Source of the DNA: Tranzscheliella williamsii
Lineage: Eukaryota; Basidiomycota; Ustilaginomycetes; Ustilaginales; Ustilaginaceae
Direction of reading: 5' to 3'
Length of the DNA stretch: 64,000 bases
Assembly (NCBI GenBank): GCA_023212725.1
Contig: JALBYF010000079.1
Location: forward strand, 1 to 64,000
Below the pieces are notes generated by a model. It searched no databases. It was not told the origin of the DNA and saw only the letters and a program-made list of their open reading frames with translations. The first letter of the stretch is position 1. The number at the start of each line of letters is the position of its first letter. Position numbers and translations under genes: made by a program. Of the stretch, positions 30,264 to 42,850 are shown in pieces.

Positions 30264-33200
30264 TTAGCCCCGCAGCTGCTGCCAGGTCGGATTCTCCAGC
30301 ACGTATCCGTCCCGCGGCTCGCCCCGGCTTCGGTGCAGCACATCCAGGCGAAGATTCGCTGCGGGGTCAAAGGCCCACTCTGCGTCCGCATCGTCCAGAT
30401 CCCAGACCGAGATGCCGAGTGAGTTCCGTCCGTTGTGATCCAGGATTCCGCTATGGACGGGGAACGTGGTCTGTGGACCTAGAGTGTTGATCAACTTGCC
30501 GACCTGCCAGCCGTTCACATACAGCTGCGCACGGAAGTTCCGCTTCGCTCCCGGCGCCTCGTCGACGCCCGGACCTGTAAAGGTAAAACCCAAACCGAAG
30601 TCGTGCTGCCTGGGGACGTCCAGCTCGACCTCGGTCCGGTAGAACATGATGCGAGACTTTTCCGCCGGCGGCGCCGCTGCGGATGGCCAGTGCCCATCGT
30701 CAAAGCCAGGAAGATGCCATCCCTTGACCTCGGCGTACAGTCCGCCTTCGTTCAGCGACCTTCTCACCTTGTCCGGCGCCTGTTCGCCCAGGTAGTTGCC
30801 TTGCACTTTCCAGTCCACTTTCGGCTCGACCGCTTGCGCTGATCGCAGCGAGGGGAAAGAGTACTGCACGATCCCGCGCGGCAGCTTCACCGCTTCCAGA
30901 CCCAGCCGCCGCTTGCCGTCGTGGCAGGTCGCGACAGTCGCGTCACCAGGTAGTTGTTGGAAGCCGATCGGCAGCTCACCCGCCTCCATCTCTATACCCA
31001 TATGATCCTGAATCAAAGTGATGAAATTCGTCTCGCCGACGCGAACGGCGTTGTCAGAAATCGAAAAGGTTCGATTGGCAGTAGACGATGTCCTGTCACC
31101 CTCGCCGCTGCCGAGGTATCGGTCATTCAGCCAAACACTGAAAGCAAACGATCGCCCGCCCTCGACCTTGACGGCAAAGTCGGTCGGTACCGTGCTTTTC
31201 GAAACGTTGAAGGCGCCCCTCCAGACGATGTTGTTGCCATGGAAGCCGTATTCGGATGCAAACAGGACGCTGCCCTGCGTGTCAATGGATGGATCCTTGG
31301 CGTAGGGGTTGAATGAGCTCGTCCTGTTGGCAACAGTCCATCCTGAGTCATCGAAACGGGCGAAACTTGAGACCTCCGGCAGTGAGTCCGAACGCTTCCA
31401 GTACGACGCATTTAATGCTGGGGCCTCCCAGTTCAGCGCGTCGCGGGTCGGACCGGGAATAGCGAGCTGATAGATGTTGCTGCCGTTACGTAGCTGACTG
31501 GATGTGATTGGATGCCCGTTCCAGTATATCGTCTTTACACTGGGAAGTGCGGAAGCAAGTGCAGTTCTGTTGGAGGTCATGGACCCTGAAAGGTGCAACC
31601 TGTCCCAGGGCTCCTCATTTGATGAGTATGTAGCGTTGATGAGCGAATCCACATCTGAGACAATGACACTATCCGAAGAGACACCGAAGAACAGATCGGT
31701 CACCGAAGTACCCACGACCGTCCCCTCCTCGTGTCTGGTGCGGAAGCGGGCTGGCACCGCAAAGTCATGCATCGTGGTAGAGCTCGGCGAGAAGGACAAC
31801 ATAATGGTGATGCCATTGACAGTAGTCAGGACGGAATGGCGCCTCAAAGCAGCGTCGTCCTCGAAACACATTACCCATCCTACTACAAGTCTGTCGTTGT
31901 CTTGAAGCGCGATATGATTCCGCGGCGGTCTAGCTTGATCCTCCTCAGGCTCGACCGTTACCTTTGAGTCTAGCGTGTCAAAGGTTTCGACATGAGCGAT
32001 GCGGTCTGCCGAAGAGTGCTGCATCGCGATAGAGTATTGGAAGATTTGACCAGGTGGTGCTTCAAAGTGGATGCTAAGCGTAGAGCCGATGGTAGCTACA
32101 CGGTAGACGTTGGCAGTCGAGTAACGCAAGAGCAAGCCAAAGGGCAAAAGCTGATCCACAGGGACAATATGGCTATCTCGACCGTTCAGAAGATTGCCAC
32201 AAGTAGGCGCTTCGGGGTCCGTATTGCGCTTGGCTCCCAGTATGACTTTCTCTTTCAATGTCTCGATCTCGAGCCTGAACTGCGTTCTGCGATCCAGGGT
32301 GCTATTGTCGTGCCTCACTATGTAGAAGCGGCTCTTTGTATCTGGATTGCGGAGGATGGTGGTACGCAAGGATGTGACCGCGACTTGAGCGTTGGCATCA
32401 TCGAGATCGGCTACATCGGTGATATGGATGCCTGGCCCGTCGGCAATTTGGTCGGTCTTCGCCAGGTCCGGGAACGCTGCGATGAAGTTGCCTTGTCTCT
32501 TGTACTCGGCGTACTTGGGCGTTATCTGACGGTGCTCTGTCAGGGCAGCGCCGTAGTCGTAGGAAGTATAGACGTCGGGCTCTGCGAGGCCGCCCCAGTT
32601 GGTACCGCCAAAAACCATATAGATCGACAGGAGGCTAACCTTTTGAGCAATTAGAGCCTGATCAGCCACGCGGACAAAATGCGCGTCCGTCATCTGACGG
32701 CATGAAGGGTATCCAGGCCCGGCGTAGGGATCATAGCTGCCTCCTTGAAATTCTGGTACGTAAAAGGGCTGGTTCGCATTGGTCTCAAGATGGTACTGAA
32801 GGTAATCGTCCCTCAGAGCCACCCAAGTATCAGGATGTGAACAGTCGAAGCGCTGGGGATACGAATCAAGGCCGTACAGATCAACAATGTCGACAAAGTT
32901 GCCCTCGCGTCCTGGATCGTTGTAGGTAATGGGGATCGTCACGCCCCACTTCTTGAAGAAGTTGACCAGCTCGAGCATGTAGGCCCGCTCGGCAGTCCCT
33001 GTCTTGTACTCGTTGTCCGCCTGAACCAATATGACGCTGCCACCAGCCAAGTAGCCTGTCCTGTGGGCGTCATAGACAAGTTGGTGCTTGACGATAACTT
33101 TTGAGACGGCCTCGATGTAGGGCTTCCATGCATCTCGCCACGCGGTGTCATTGGTGCGGAGGATAGCGTCAATGTTGACTGTCCATGGTGCCATTCCCCC

Positions 33201-33686
33201 CGCGGTGGTCTCGGCATTGATGTATGGACCAGGTCGAAGAATGACAAAGAGGCCCTCCTCTTTGGCGATAGTGAGAAAGTAGTCAAGGTCGTTGATGCCT
33301 CTGAGATCGATTGTGGTCGGGTCGGGAGAGGGCTGAATCAGGCCCCAGTGAGTGTAGATAGATACGGTGTTGAAGCCGGCGACCTTGATCTTTTGCAAAA
33401 CATCTCTCCACAAGCTGGGCACGGGCAGCCGCCATGGATGGAACTCGGCGGCGAAGACAAAGAGACGCTGTTTGCCGGCGGCAAGCGCTAGACTGTACTT
33501 GTCGAAGACGACAGCCGAGTTGTTGCTGTTGCGTGGCAAGGTCCAATTGCCCAAATAGTGAGCATCGGCATTGATGCCTCGACTGGCACCATGATCATTC
33601 AGCTGAAGAGAAAAGGGGACCTGGGCAGCTTGACTCACAGCCTGTAGCATGAACAGAGCAGCTGACAGGGCTGTGTAGAGTCTCAT
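30264..33686 (-). CDS. Secreted beta-galactosidase, GH35
   Basis: A 1140-residue intronless protein starting at the ATG at 33686; the frame is open about 20 codons further but has no ATG there. The N-terminus MRLYTALSAALFMLQAVSQA is a classic secretion signal. The GH35 TIM-barrel follows with FAAEFHPWRLPVPSLWRDVL and GLFVILRPGPYINAE. The predicted acid/base is Glu226 in VQADNEYK and the nucleophile is Glu312 in VPEFQGGSYDP, both in their family positions. The rest contains the several beta-domains of fungal extracellular beta-galactosidases (about 1000 residues, LacA type). Several N-x-S/T sites fit glycosylation. The likely role is removal of terminal beta-galactose from plant pectin, xyloglucan side chains or lactose outside the cell. 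Its 3' end lies 175 bases from that of LSM7. Confidence 0.95.
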   Translation of the reverse strand: MRLYTALSAALFMLQAVSQAAQVPFSLQLNDHGASRGINADAHYLGNWTLPRNSNNSAVVFDKYSLALAAGKQRLFVFAAEFHPWRLPVPSLWRDVLQKIKVAGFNTVSIYTHWGLIQPSPDPTTIDLRGINDLDYFLTIAKEEGLFVILRPGPYINAETTAGGMAPWTVNIDAILRTNDTAWRDAWKPYIEAVSKVIVKHQLVYDAHRTGYLAGGSVILVQADNEYKTGTAERAYMLELVNFFKKWGVTIPITYNDPGREGNFVDIVDLYGLDSYPQRFDCSHPDTWVALRDDYLQYHLETNANQPFYVPEFQGGSYDPYAGPGYPSCRQMTDAHFVRVADQALIAQKVSLLSIYMVFGGTNWGGLAEPDVYTSYDYGAALTEHRQITPKYAEYKRQGNFIAAFPDLAKTDQIADGPGIHITDVADLDDANAQVAVTSLRTTILRNPDTKSRFYIVRHDNSTLDRRTQFRLEIETLKEKVILGAKRNTDPEAPTCGNLLNGRDSHIVPVDQLLPFGLLLRYSTANVYRVATIGSTLSIHFEAPPGQIFQYSIAMQHSSADRIAHVETFDTLDSKVTVEPEEDQARPPRNHIALQDNDRLVVGWVMCFEDDAALRRHSVLTTVNGITIMLSFSPSSTTMHDFAVPARFRTRHEEGTVVGTSVTDLFFGVSSDSVIVSDVDSLINATYSSNEEPWDRLHLSGSMTSNRTALASALPSVKTIYWNGHPITSSQLRNGSNIYQLAIPGPTRDALNWEAPALNASYWKRSDSLPEVSSFARFDDSGWTVANRTSSFNPYAKDPSIDTQGSVLFASEYGFHGNNIVWRGAFNVSKSTVPTDFAVKVEGGRSFAFSVWLNDRYLGSGEGDRTSSTANRTFSISDNAVRVGETNFITLIQDHMGIEMEAGELPIGFQQLPGDATVATCHDGKRRLGLEAVKLPRGIVQYSFPSLRSAQAVEPKVDWKVQGNYLGEQAPDKVRRSLNEGGLYAEVKGWHLPGFDDGHWPSAAAPPAEKSRIMFYRTEVELDVPRQHDFGLGFTFTGPGVDEAPGAKRNFRAQLYVNGWQVGKLINTLGPQTTFPVHSGILDHNGRNSLGISVWDLDDADAEWAFDPAANLRLDVLHRSRGEPRDGYVLENPTWQQLRG

Positions 33687-34523
33687 GGCGGCAGCGCAGA
33701 CCTCACACTCAGAGCGGCACGAACCCAATCCGCGCAATCCGTTCACCGGGCCGTCTTGCGCTGAGTAGTCACTCTGGCTCCTCTCGACGACGTAGCTCGA
33801 TGTACTTGCTCAGCTACGGCAGCTAAGGACGGCCGAAAAGAAGATCTCCTGTTCTGTCCGCTCGCTCTTCACTGAGTATGGACGAGCCGCGAACCGGCCC
33901 AGCCGCCAAAAGAGCGTAGCTGTTGCGAAAAGCATGAGCAGCGAGTCGGATACGTTTGCCAATATAAAAGGGGGGTGGACCCTGCGTCGGTCTGACCCGT
34001 CGGCGAGACCGACCCTAGCGTGGGAATTCGACTGACCGTCATTTTCACTGTGATTGTGATTGTGAGGTGGTTGTAACTGTGATGGTGACTGTGACTGTGA
34101 CTGTGATAAGTGACTGTGACGAGTGGATTTCGAGGCGTTCGCTTCGGCCAATCGATCACAGTCCGGTGGCAGCTAAGCTGGCTCAGAAGTAGTAGAAGAG
34201 AGAGTCTGCACATACATTGCCAGAGACCGTGTGAACAAGCTTTTGGACTGTAAGACGAGTTCACTACGAGAAGCGTGTGGGAAACACTTGCATTGTTCGT
34301 ACAAACACGCTTGCCATAGAAACGTGTAAGAGTCTCAGGGGATGAAGCAAGAAGGGAAGGGATAGAGAAGGAAACAGAAAAGAGAGCTGATTCTCCGAAA
34401 GGAACAAGATGACAGCGGCATGGGAGAGATAGATGCTTGTTGCCACTTGGTGTCTGGCCGGCCTGGAGAAGCGTTGGAACTCCTTTCAATTACTTCAAGT
34501 GGGCTAAGAATTACAGCGAAGAC
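33687..34523. promoter_or_regulatory. Promoter region of the GH35 gene / HOG1 3' side
   Basis: About 840 bases upstream of the beta-galactosidase and downstream of HOG1, both on the minus strand. It includes a TGTGAC-type repeat at 34047-34120. A TATAAAAG string near 33961 is on the plus strand, thus in the wrong orientation for the beta-galactosidase. No gene is supported. Confidence 0.45.
34047..34120. repeat. TGTGAC/TGTGAT hexamer repeat
   Basis: An irregular array of the hexamer TGTGAC with TGTGAT variants; the core at 34084-34120 has four nearly perfect units. It lies about 360-430 bases upstream of the beta-galactosidase start, within its probable promoter. A simple-sequence repeat; function unknown. 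Confidence 0.75.
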
Positions 34524-35941
<1,418 letters not shown>

Positions 35942-37444
35942 GATGTATCGAACTTGCTAGGGAGCAGAGGAACAGCTGGAATCTGAACGGAACAAGCAAC
36001 TGTTATGATGAGTTTGGCGAGAATGCAAAACCGGCCAGGTTGCTGGTTTCTTGACCCTTGCGGAAGCTAACGTCTAAGTCTTAGCTGAGGATGCGGATGT
36101 CTGACGACGGGACGCGACAGTGTTATTGTGGTAACCGGTCGTGCTTGAAGCGTGAAGATGTAAAGGCGAATCGCCGGTTAGCGGCAAAAAAACGGTCGAG
36201 ACAAAAAGGGAAGAGGAAAAGAGGAAGGAGGGCGGGGAAGGGTCGAAACGAGAAATGTGCTGCAGACCGAAGAAGGTGAGCAGGAGGACGGCAAGGCTGG
36301 TGGTGGTGGTGGAAAAGAGGGGATCGACCGCACAGGTTTGGTGTAAGGAGGAGCAAGGAAGCCTTGCTGGTCTTGCTCCGTGAACGAGGCTCGATGCTTA
36401 GCAGCGCGCATTGGATTGTCCGCGACCGCCAGCGTAAGCAAACAGGACACGGAGTATGAATCAGATTGCATCTGCTTTGGTTTCTGCTTTCCGCCACATT
36501 CCAACTTGAAATTGCCAAGTTAAAGCGACTGGGACCCGTGAATGGCAGCCGATTCGGCGACTAGCTATCTGTCCGTGTGTCAGGTAACGAGATTCTTTTC
36601 AGGGTCCTAACTGTGATCTAAGAGACTGAATACAAACACAGACGGGCAGAGGAAGGGGCCAAGCATGCCGAGACGTGAACTTTCAGGGTTCTTGAGAAGA
36701 GCCGGCTGGCGAGACAACAGAAGAAACCGTGCAAGGCTCCAAGGGGACGAGACAAGGCAAGATAGCTCAGCTCAGAAAGTAAGTATTCCGACTATTGGCA
36801 GGTGCCGGTGCACGGCTTTAACACCGGGAGCTTTGTGGGCAGTTTCCGGAGAGCAATACAAACACGACTACGAACACGAAAGGGGGTTTCGATTTCGGAG
36901 AGAGTATACAAAATCATTGCAGCGCCAGTAACGAGTACGCTCCCGTCGATCTCGGCAGCTACATAGGCATGAGGTCACTGCGCCTTGTGCCAATCCCGCT
37001 CGCATCTCCAAGCTTAGATCACCCGCGAGCTGGGACGACGTCTTTCTCGCGCGACAAAATATCGCCTCACCCTCCTCCACCCAAACTCATCACAGTGTGC
37101 GAAGCACGGCGATCCCGCACGATGGAATTACATTTGAGTGTGAGTGATTCGTGGTTTGTGATTGCCCTCCGTCTTCGTGCGGGGCGGGGCGAGAATAATA
37201 ATCACAATAAGGCGACAGATGACTGCACGCTTAATACCATCCCTGTCATGCCGATAAATCGTGTCTTGTGGTTCGCATCTTCTTCTCACCCTATCCTATC
37301 CGACTCCTTCCGCTGGACCATCCACTGTAGTAGTGATTTTCGACTGTCGGTTGTCTCGCGCCAAGGAGCCGTCTCGCCCTCAGGCCCGTTCGATCGTTGT
37401 ACAAGGCGGAACCAGGACGATCCCAACCTTGACTGCGGCACAAC
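35942..37444. promoter_or_regulatory. Long divergent region HOG1 / SYP1
   Basis: About 1.5 kb between two divergently read genes with no supportable gene inside. A purine-rich stretch lies at 36201-36242. Several pyrimidine tracts lie near 37260-37300, upstream of the SYP1 start. Nothing else is recognised. Confidence 0.45.
36201..36242. repeat. Homopurine-rich tract in HOG1 upstream region
   Basis: Forty-two bases that are almost all A or G on the plus strand (interrupted by single C bases), so pyrimidine-rich on the HOG1 sense strand. It lies about 260 bases upstream of the HOG1 ATG and may be a poly-pyrimidine promoter or leader element; function not shown. Confidence 0.6.
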
Positions 37445-40138
37445 ATGGCCGAGTCCAATCAGGGCGCATCGTTTGCACCCAATGCATATACCAACGCATT
37501 TGTCTCGGGGACACCACGCGATTCGGCCGCTCTGATCCAACAGCGGCTTCGCAAGGCCAAACTCTTCAATGAGGAGCTGGCAGATTACTTTGCTGCCCGC
37601 AGAGAACTAGAAGAATCCTATCTCAAGCAGCTCCAGAAGATCTCAAGACGTAGTTTCCTTTCCGATGCCTCATCCATCCCTCCAGGTTATGCGCCCGTTT
37701 ACGAGAGGCTGGTCCAGGAACTAGCCGAGGTCGCCAACGTCCACAGCGACTTTGAAAGAAGGATCGCCAACGATTGTGAGGCAGCTGTTCGCAACGCCAG
37801 CTCCAAGGGCGAGTGGAGCAGAGTCAAGGACCATGACGACTCGCTCGCCAACACTTTGCGCGAAATCAACTCTCTTGAAGCGCAATTGCAGAAGGATCAG
37901 AAGAAGCTCGAAGCCGCCTCGAACAAAAAAGCCAGTCAGGCCAATGCCAAAGTGCAGGAGACCGAACGCTCACTGTCGCAAGCCGCGGAAATATGGGAGA
38001 CAGAGGCGCCTTTCGCTTTCGAAGCGTATCAACGCATCGATGTCCAGCGACTCGAGCTGCTTAAAGAGGTGGTGACCAAGTTCGAGACCGCTCAGAGTGA
38101 CGCCGCTCAGCGCTTGATGACCATTTCGGAAAAGACTTTACAGGAGTGTCTCAATTTCGATATACACGCTGATATGCAGGACTTTATCCTCAAGAATGGC
38201 GATGTCAATGGTGGCACTGCAGCGTCGCGCAATGCCGCCCGAGCTCGTCCGGGCACAACAGCAACCCCCGCTCTGAACAGGGCGACCTCGATGGCCGGCC
38301 GTAGCATCAACAGTCGCAGCGGAGCCCCTGCCGCCCCGGCCCGCAATGGAGCAGGTATGGGCGAATTCGGCGCATCCACCGCCTCTATCCACTCGGCCGA
38401 CCGTACTGTCGGCAGCATCAACGAAGCTACTCCCAGCAAGTCCGGCGGCTCGACGCTCAAAAACGCCTTCAGCCGCTTCGGCCGCGGCAGATCCAACAAG
38501 GATTCGTCCAACACTCAAACCGTCTACGGCAATCTTCCCGATCAAGCCGGCAGCTCTTCTTTCTCCTCCTCCATGGCACACAACAATACTGGCACAATTC
38601 GGCAGTCCATGATGCCAAGCTCGTCTGACCAAACCGGTCTCGTTGGCGTAGGCGAAAACTCGATCGACTCCATTGGGCGCGGATCTGGAGGAGGTCTTAT
38701 GGCGCCCCTGACGCCGTCAGCACCGAGTCGAAGCAATTCGACCGCGCTGCCTGCCAGCCCAGCCCTTTCTAGTGCGCCTGCTCCGCCCCAGGTTGACGCT
38801 GAAGGATATTCCATCCCACCTCCGGATCGTAAGCCGTGGGAAACAGCCGCTGTAGGGGGCGCTGGCGCCGCCTCGTCCTCCCTTATGGATGATGACGCAG
38901 ATGGCTCGCGGGACACGTTTGACTCGTCGGCGGGCAGCCGCGTCGGCAATATGAATATCAGCAACCAGCCCATCGCTGAAGACCCGTCTAAGGACAGGGC
39001 GGCTTTGGAGAGAGTGAAATCGACTTTGCTCACCAGCGGGCCGCCTACGAGGCGGGGCACGACGAGGAGAGATCGCCGGGACGTACGCAACACCACCTAC
39101 AATCCGGCTTTTGCTGGCGTCGGCAGTGGCATTGGCGATGACAGCCGACTGAGTCAGTTCGGAGCGATGACGGCGTCTCCTAGCAGCAGCGCGCCCGTGT
39201 CGCCTTCGCCGTTCAACCAGACGCCGAGCACCTTCACCGGTACCGCCGGGGTGGGCCGGCACCGTACGCAGAGTATCGCCTCGATCGCCTCTTCGACCGC
39301 GAACAATCCGTTCGAGAACAGCTCCACAACCGCGCCGATCAAGGCGTCGCTCAACGAACGGGTCAATGTCATCTTTGCCGGTCGGGAGATCTCGAAAGTC
39401 ATGGTGGTTGGCGAACTAAGCGTCTCTATAGGAGCCAGTCTTTCGTCGGTCACCGAGCCACTGCATATCCGCCTCGAGGCGTTTGAGCAGCTGGAGAAGG
39501 CAGCTCCCAACCCGACGTTTTTGAAGCCGGCCTCGGCACCTGGCGAGTATCTGCTGGATGTCAAGACGCTGCTGGAGCAGGGGGTCTCGTCGGGGTTGCC
39601 CGGGTCTGGGGCGCAGGCGGTGATTTTGAAGTACCAGCTGTACGTCTCCGAGAGCCGGAAGGAGCAGTACGTGCCGGTGCAGCTGCATGCACAGTGGCGG
39701 TGCGAGGCGCATCAGACGTCGTTCCTGCTCAACTATTCGCCGAACGCGGCGTGCCAGCTGCACGGCGATGGCGGGGGGGGCGCGCCGGCGGTGGTGCAGG
39801 ATCTGCAGTTCGCGGTGCAGATGCAGCCGTCGGCGGTGACCAACATCATGTCGAAGCCGACGGCAACGTATGCCGCCGAGACCAAGAGCCTCTTCTGGAA
39901 GATCAGCGAGGCGCTTGCTCTCGGCGCGCCCGCCGAGCCCTCCAAGCTCCTCGCGCGCTGCCAGGTCGCCGGCGCCCCCACCGTCCCCTCCCCCGTCTAC
40001 CTCAAGTGGCGCATCCTCGGCCGCACCATCTCGTCCCTCGCTGTCGTCGCACGCCCCGCCCCCGGCGCACCCGACTCGCTCCGCATCGACGAAATCGTCC
40101 GCCAGTGCACCGCCGGCAAGTACATTGCCTCCCCCTGA
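37445..40138 (+). CDS. SYP1: F-BAR and muHD endocytic adaptor SYP1 (FCHO family)
   Basis: An 897-residue intronless protein. The F-BAR/FCH domain covers about residues 15-270 (DSAALIQQRLRKAKLFNEEL, YLKQLQKISRR, then long coiled helices). A Ser/Pro/Gly-rich disordered linker follows, and a mu-homology domain runs from about 635 to the end (ASLNERVNVIFAGREISKV ... QLHAQWRCEAHQTSFLLNYS). This F-BAR plus muHD pairing is unique to the muniscin family (yeast Syp1, animal FCHO1/2). Muniscins arrive early at clathrin-coated pits, bind and bend the plasma membrane, and recruit Ede1/Eps15 and cargo. In yeast Syp1 also affects septin organisation. The start at 37445 fits the usual short lead-in before the F-BAR domain. 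Confidence 0.94.
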   Translation: MAESNQGASFAPNAYTNAFVSGTPRDSAALIQQRLRKAKLFNEELADYFAARRELEESYLKQLQKISRRSFLSDASSIPPGYAPVYERLVQELAEVANVHSDFERRIANDCEAAVRNASSKGEWSRVKDHDDSLANTLREINSLEAQLQKDQKKLEAASNKKASQANAKVQETERSLSQAAEIWETEAPFAFEAYQRIDVQRLELLKEVVTKFETAQSDAAQRLMTISEKTLQECLNFDIHADMQDFILKNGDVNGGTAASRNAARARPGTTATPALNRATSMAGRSINSRSGAPAAPARNGAGMGEFGASTASIHSADRTVGSINEATPSKSGGSTLKNAFSRFGRGRSNKDSSNTQTVYGNLPDQAGSSSFSSSMAHNNTGTIRQSMMPSSSDQTGLVGVGENSIDSIGRGSGGGLMAPLTPSAPSRSNSTALPASPALSSAPAPPQVDAEGYSIPPPDRKPWETAAVGGAGAASSSLMDDDADGSRDTFDSSAGSRVGNMNISNQPIAEDPSKDRAALERVKSTLLTSGPPTRRGTTRRDRRDVRNTTYNPAFAGVGSGIGDDSRLSQFGAMTASPSSSAPVSPSPFNQTPSTFTGTAGVGRHRTQSIASIASSTANNPFENSSTTAPIKASLNERVNVIFAGREISKVMVVGELSVSIGASLSSVTEPLHIRLEAFEQLEKAAPNPTFLKPASAPGEYLLDVKTLLEQGVSSGLPGSGAQAVILKYQLYVSESRKEQYVPVQLHAQWRCEAHQTSFLLNYSPNAACQLHGDGGGGAPAVVQDLQFAVQMQPSAVTNIMSKPTATYAAETKSLFWKISEALALGAPAEPSKLLARCQVAGAPTVPSPVYLKWRILGRTISSLAVVARPAPGAPDSLRIDEIVRQCTAGKYIASP

Positions 40139-40430
40139 CCTCCCCCCTCCCACTCCCCTCTTTTTCCTCCCGTGCCCCGCCGCTGCCCCGCAGACTACGC
40201 CTTCCTTTCCCGCTCGCACCCCGGTCAAATCCTATTCTATGCACTCGCTGAAAATACGCGTCAGGGATCGTGGGTTGATGCTACAAGATGCGGCGAACTG
40301 CCATGCCGATGGGATAGATACATGCGTTCTTTTAAGAGCGAGGCGGAGCAGAGCGTGCGAGGAATCCAAGCCGCCAGCGACGACGGGGAGCGCGGGGACG
40401 CACACGACGTGCAACGGCGCAGAGTGGGCT

Positions 40431-41961
40431 CTAGTTGCTCTCTGGCTCCAGAGTGGTGCCGTTTCGGACAGTGCCCCAGCCAACAAGTCGCCAGTGCTTG
40501 TCGATTCGTCTTGAGAGGGCGATCTTCTCTCCGACTTCGGTACAGGCAGGCGAGGTGAGGAAGATCTTGGCGAGATCGGCCTTGACGCTCATTACTCGGC
40601 CACCCGTCGAGGTAGAGCCAATGTTGACCATCAGTACTTCGTTTTTGGCGAGCTTTTGCACCTTGGTCTGCTTCTTGTCGTCTGTCTTGACACCGAGCAG
40701 ACGTCGCAGCAGGAAGTAGTTGATTTCCAGCTCGGTGTAGATGGCCGGCAGCTGGCCGACGGCTCCAAGCACCTGACCGACCAGTCGATCGGCTCGGCAA
40801 AGGGTAGGGTCGATCTTGGTGCCCACACCGATCAGGCCTCCTGGAACGGCAAATTTGAGGTCGTTGTGTTCGGCGAGTAGCGATTCCACTCGAGAGAAGA
40901 TGGGCTTGCAGTGGATCTTGCCCTCGTTGTCCTTGGTGACGATACCAGGTCGGACTTCGATCTCCTGGCCGATTTTCAGGACACCGGAAAGGATCGAGCC
41001 ACCAGCGACACCACCTCGGAGCTCCTCCACCTCAGCGCCTGGCTTGTTGACGTCGAAGGATCGAATCACGATCAAACGTGGGGGAGACGAGAAATCGCGG
41101 ATCGGTACTGGAACGCGCTTGACAATGTATTCGTTGACCGCGTCAATGTTGTACTTGAGTTGGGCCGAGATGGGAACGATGGGCGCACCGTCAGCGACGG
41201 TACCCTTGACAAAGTTGATGATGGATTTCCAGTGCTCCTCTGCCGCTTGTTCCCGGATGAGGTCGACCTTGTTCTGCAGAATGATGATGTGTTGGAGCTT
41301 CATGATTTCGACAGCCGCAAGATGCTCAGAAGTCTGCGGCTGAGGGCAAGATTCGTTACCTGCGATCAAAAGCAACGCAGCGTCCATGACAGCCGCACCG
41401 TTCAACATGGTAGCCATAAGAATGTCGTGTCCTGGACAGTCGACGAAAGAGACGTGTCGGAGAAGGTTCATCTTGCCTCCGCAACCGGGAACCTCACAAG
41501 GGGGGTGTTCCTCCTTGTCGGACGGATATGACTTGTAGCATTGTGGTCGTGGGCATTCTTCACGTTCGCACTTGTAGATCTACAGGGCAAATAAAGAAGC
41601 ATGCCGTGTGGAAAGAGATGGGAGCGGTCAGAAATCAACTGACGAGCCTTACAGGCAGATATGCCTGCAGCCGGCACTGCTCATAGGAGGCACTTACCTT
41701 GGCGTTAGCGTAACCGAGCTTGATTGTGATGTTTCGCACGAGCTCGTTCTTGAATCGAACTGTCTGTACACCAGAGATGGCCTTGACAACGGTGGATTTA
41801 CCATGTGCTACGTGACCGATGGTACCGATGTTGATGGTGGCCTGCTTGCTGATGACTTCAGGGCTCAATGGATTGAGGTTGTCGTAGTCGATGCTGACAG
41901 CCTGCAAGTCCTTGGTGATCTGAGCCACATCGCCATTACTGGCCACTGCTGCAGCTGCCAT
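40431..41961 (-). CDS. GCD11: Translation initiation factor eIF2 gamma subunit
   Basis: Two exons, 41698-41961 and 40431-41579 (phase 0; donor AAG|GTAAGT, acceptor CCCTGTAG), give 470 residues, the usual length without the yeast N-terminal extension. G-domain motifs are [12 protein letters not shown] (G1), VDCPGHD (G3) and NKVDL (G4). Between G1 and G3 lies the zinc-ribbon segment [16 protein letters not shown]...CEVPGCGG. The C-terminal beta-barrels of the EF-Tu/SelB family follow. eIF2-gamma holds GTP and the initiator methionyl-tRNA in the eIF2 ternary complex. The intron sits just before the zinc ribbon. A possible 5'-UTR intron (donor GTAAGG at 42294, acceptor at 41986) is suggested by sequence only. 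Tail-to-tail with SYP1, 292 bases apart. Confidence 0.97.
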
Positions 41962-42850
41962 CTTGGTCGAGAGGGAGGGAAGGTCCTATTGTGATAGCTA
42001 CTGGTATCCGTGCTAGCCTAGGAACCGTCGGAGCGTCGAGACGTTGAAGTAGATGCACAACGAACAGAAGTGGCTGCACAAGCTGGATGTGCCACGAAAG
42101 CAGCAGTGTAAACTGGCCAGGAGGTGGAACTGTGACAACCGAAGCTGAAAAGCTATTGACAGATTCCTTAGCAAGCCGGGGACGCAGTCGAGAATGGACA
42201 CGGAACGGTGAGTAGGGGATGAGGGATGATGGCGAAGAGCGACAGAAGGATTGGCTGGCTAAGCTGAGCATGGCCTGACGACACCTCTCCTTACCGCCAG
42301 TCAAAACCACCCAAAAGCCCGCCAGAAGAAGATTTCTGATGCCCTTTCAAGCTGGCTTTCTTGTCGCTTTTCAAACCAGGGCAACGTCTAGGCATAGATA
42401 TCATCAATATAAATGTAGCTAGACATGGGTTTGTAATCCGGCTTCACAAATGCGCAGTTGAGGAATTAAAGTCGCCGCGCCTTTTTGCTTCAGTACTGAA
42501 AGCAGTGCGGACGAGTCAGTAACAAATTGATTATCGATGCAATAGCAACGGGAGGCGGTCGCAGCGATGATCAGTTTACTCGCACGGCTGTACCTTCCCA
42601 TCCTTCTGCAGCTTGACCGAGCTGCCTTTTGTAGTATGACTCCTTGATCTGTCTCATACCGTTCAACCCATGGGCGTCAGCTACGTTCCGCAGACGCTCT
42701 ATGTTTATGGGCAGTTCAGGATGGACAGCGCACTCAGTGTGTACTCGCTGCGAGCCAAGGTAATCAGATCAGCATCTCATTCAGAACCCTTGCTCTAAGT
42801 GGGAAAATATGAGTACGGCGGAGTAGTGCAAGGTCGTAGGCAGAGAGCAA
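41962..42850. other. Intergenic region upstream of eIF2-gamma
   Basis: About 890 bases between ATP14 (its 3' end) and eIF2-gamma, both on the minus strand. It should contain the eIF2-gamma promoter and leader, perhaps with a 309-base leader intron (41986-42294). Small frames here show no family resemblance. Confidence 0.45.

Noticed and set aside
33955..33970. TATAAAAG string as a TATA box for the beta-galactosidase
   Set aside because: It is on the plus strand while the gene is on the minus strand, and no plus-strand gene follows within a suitable distance.
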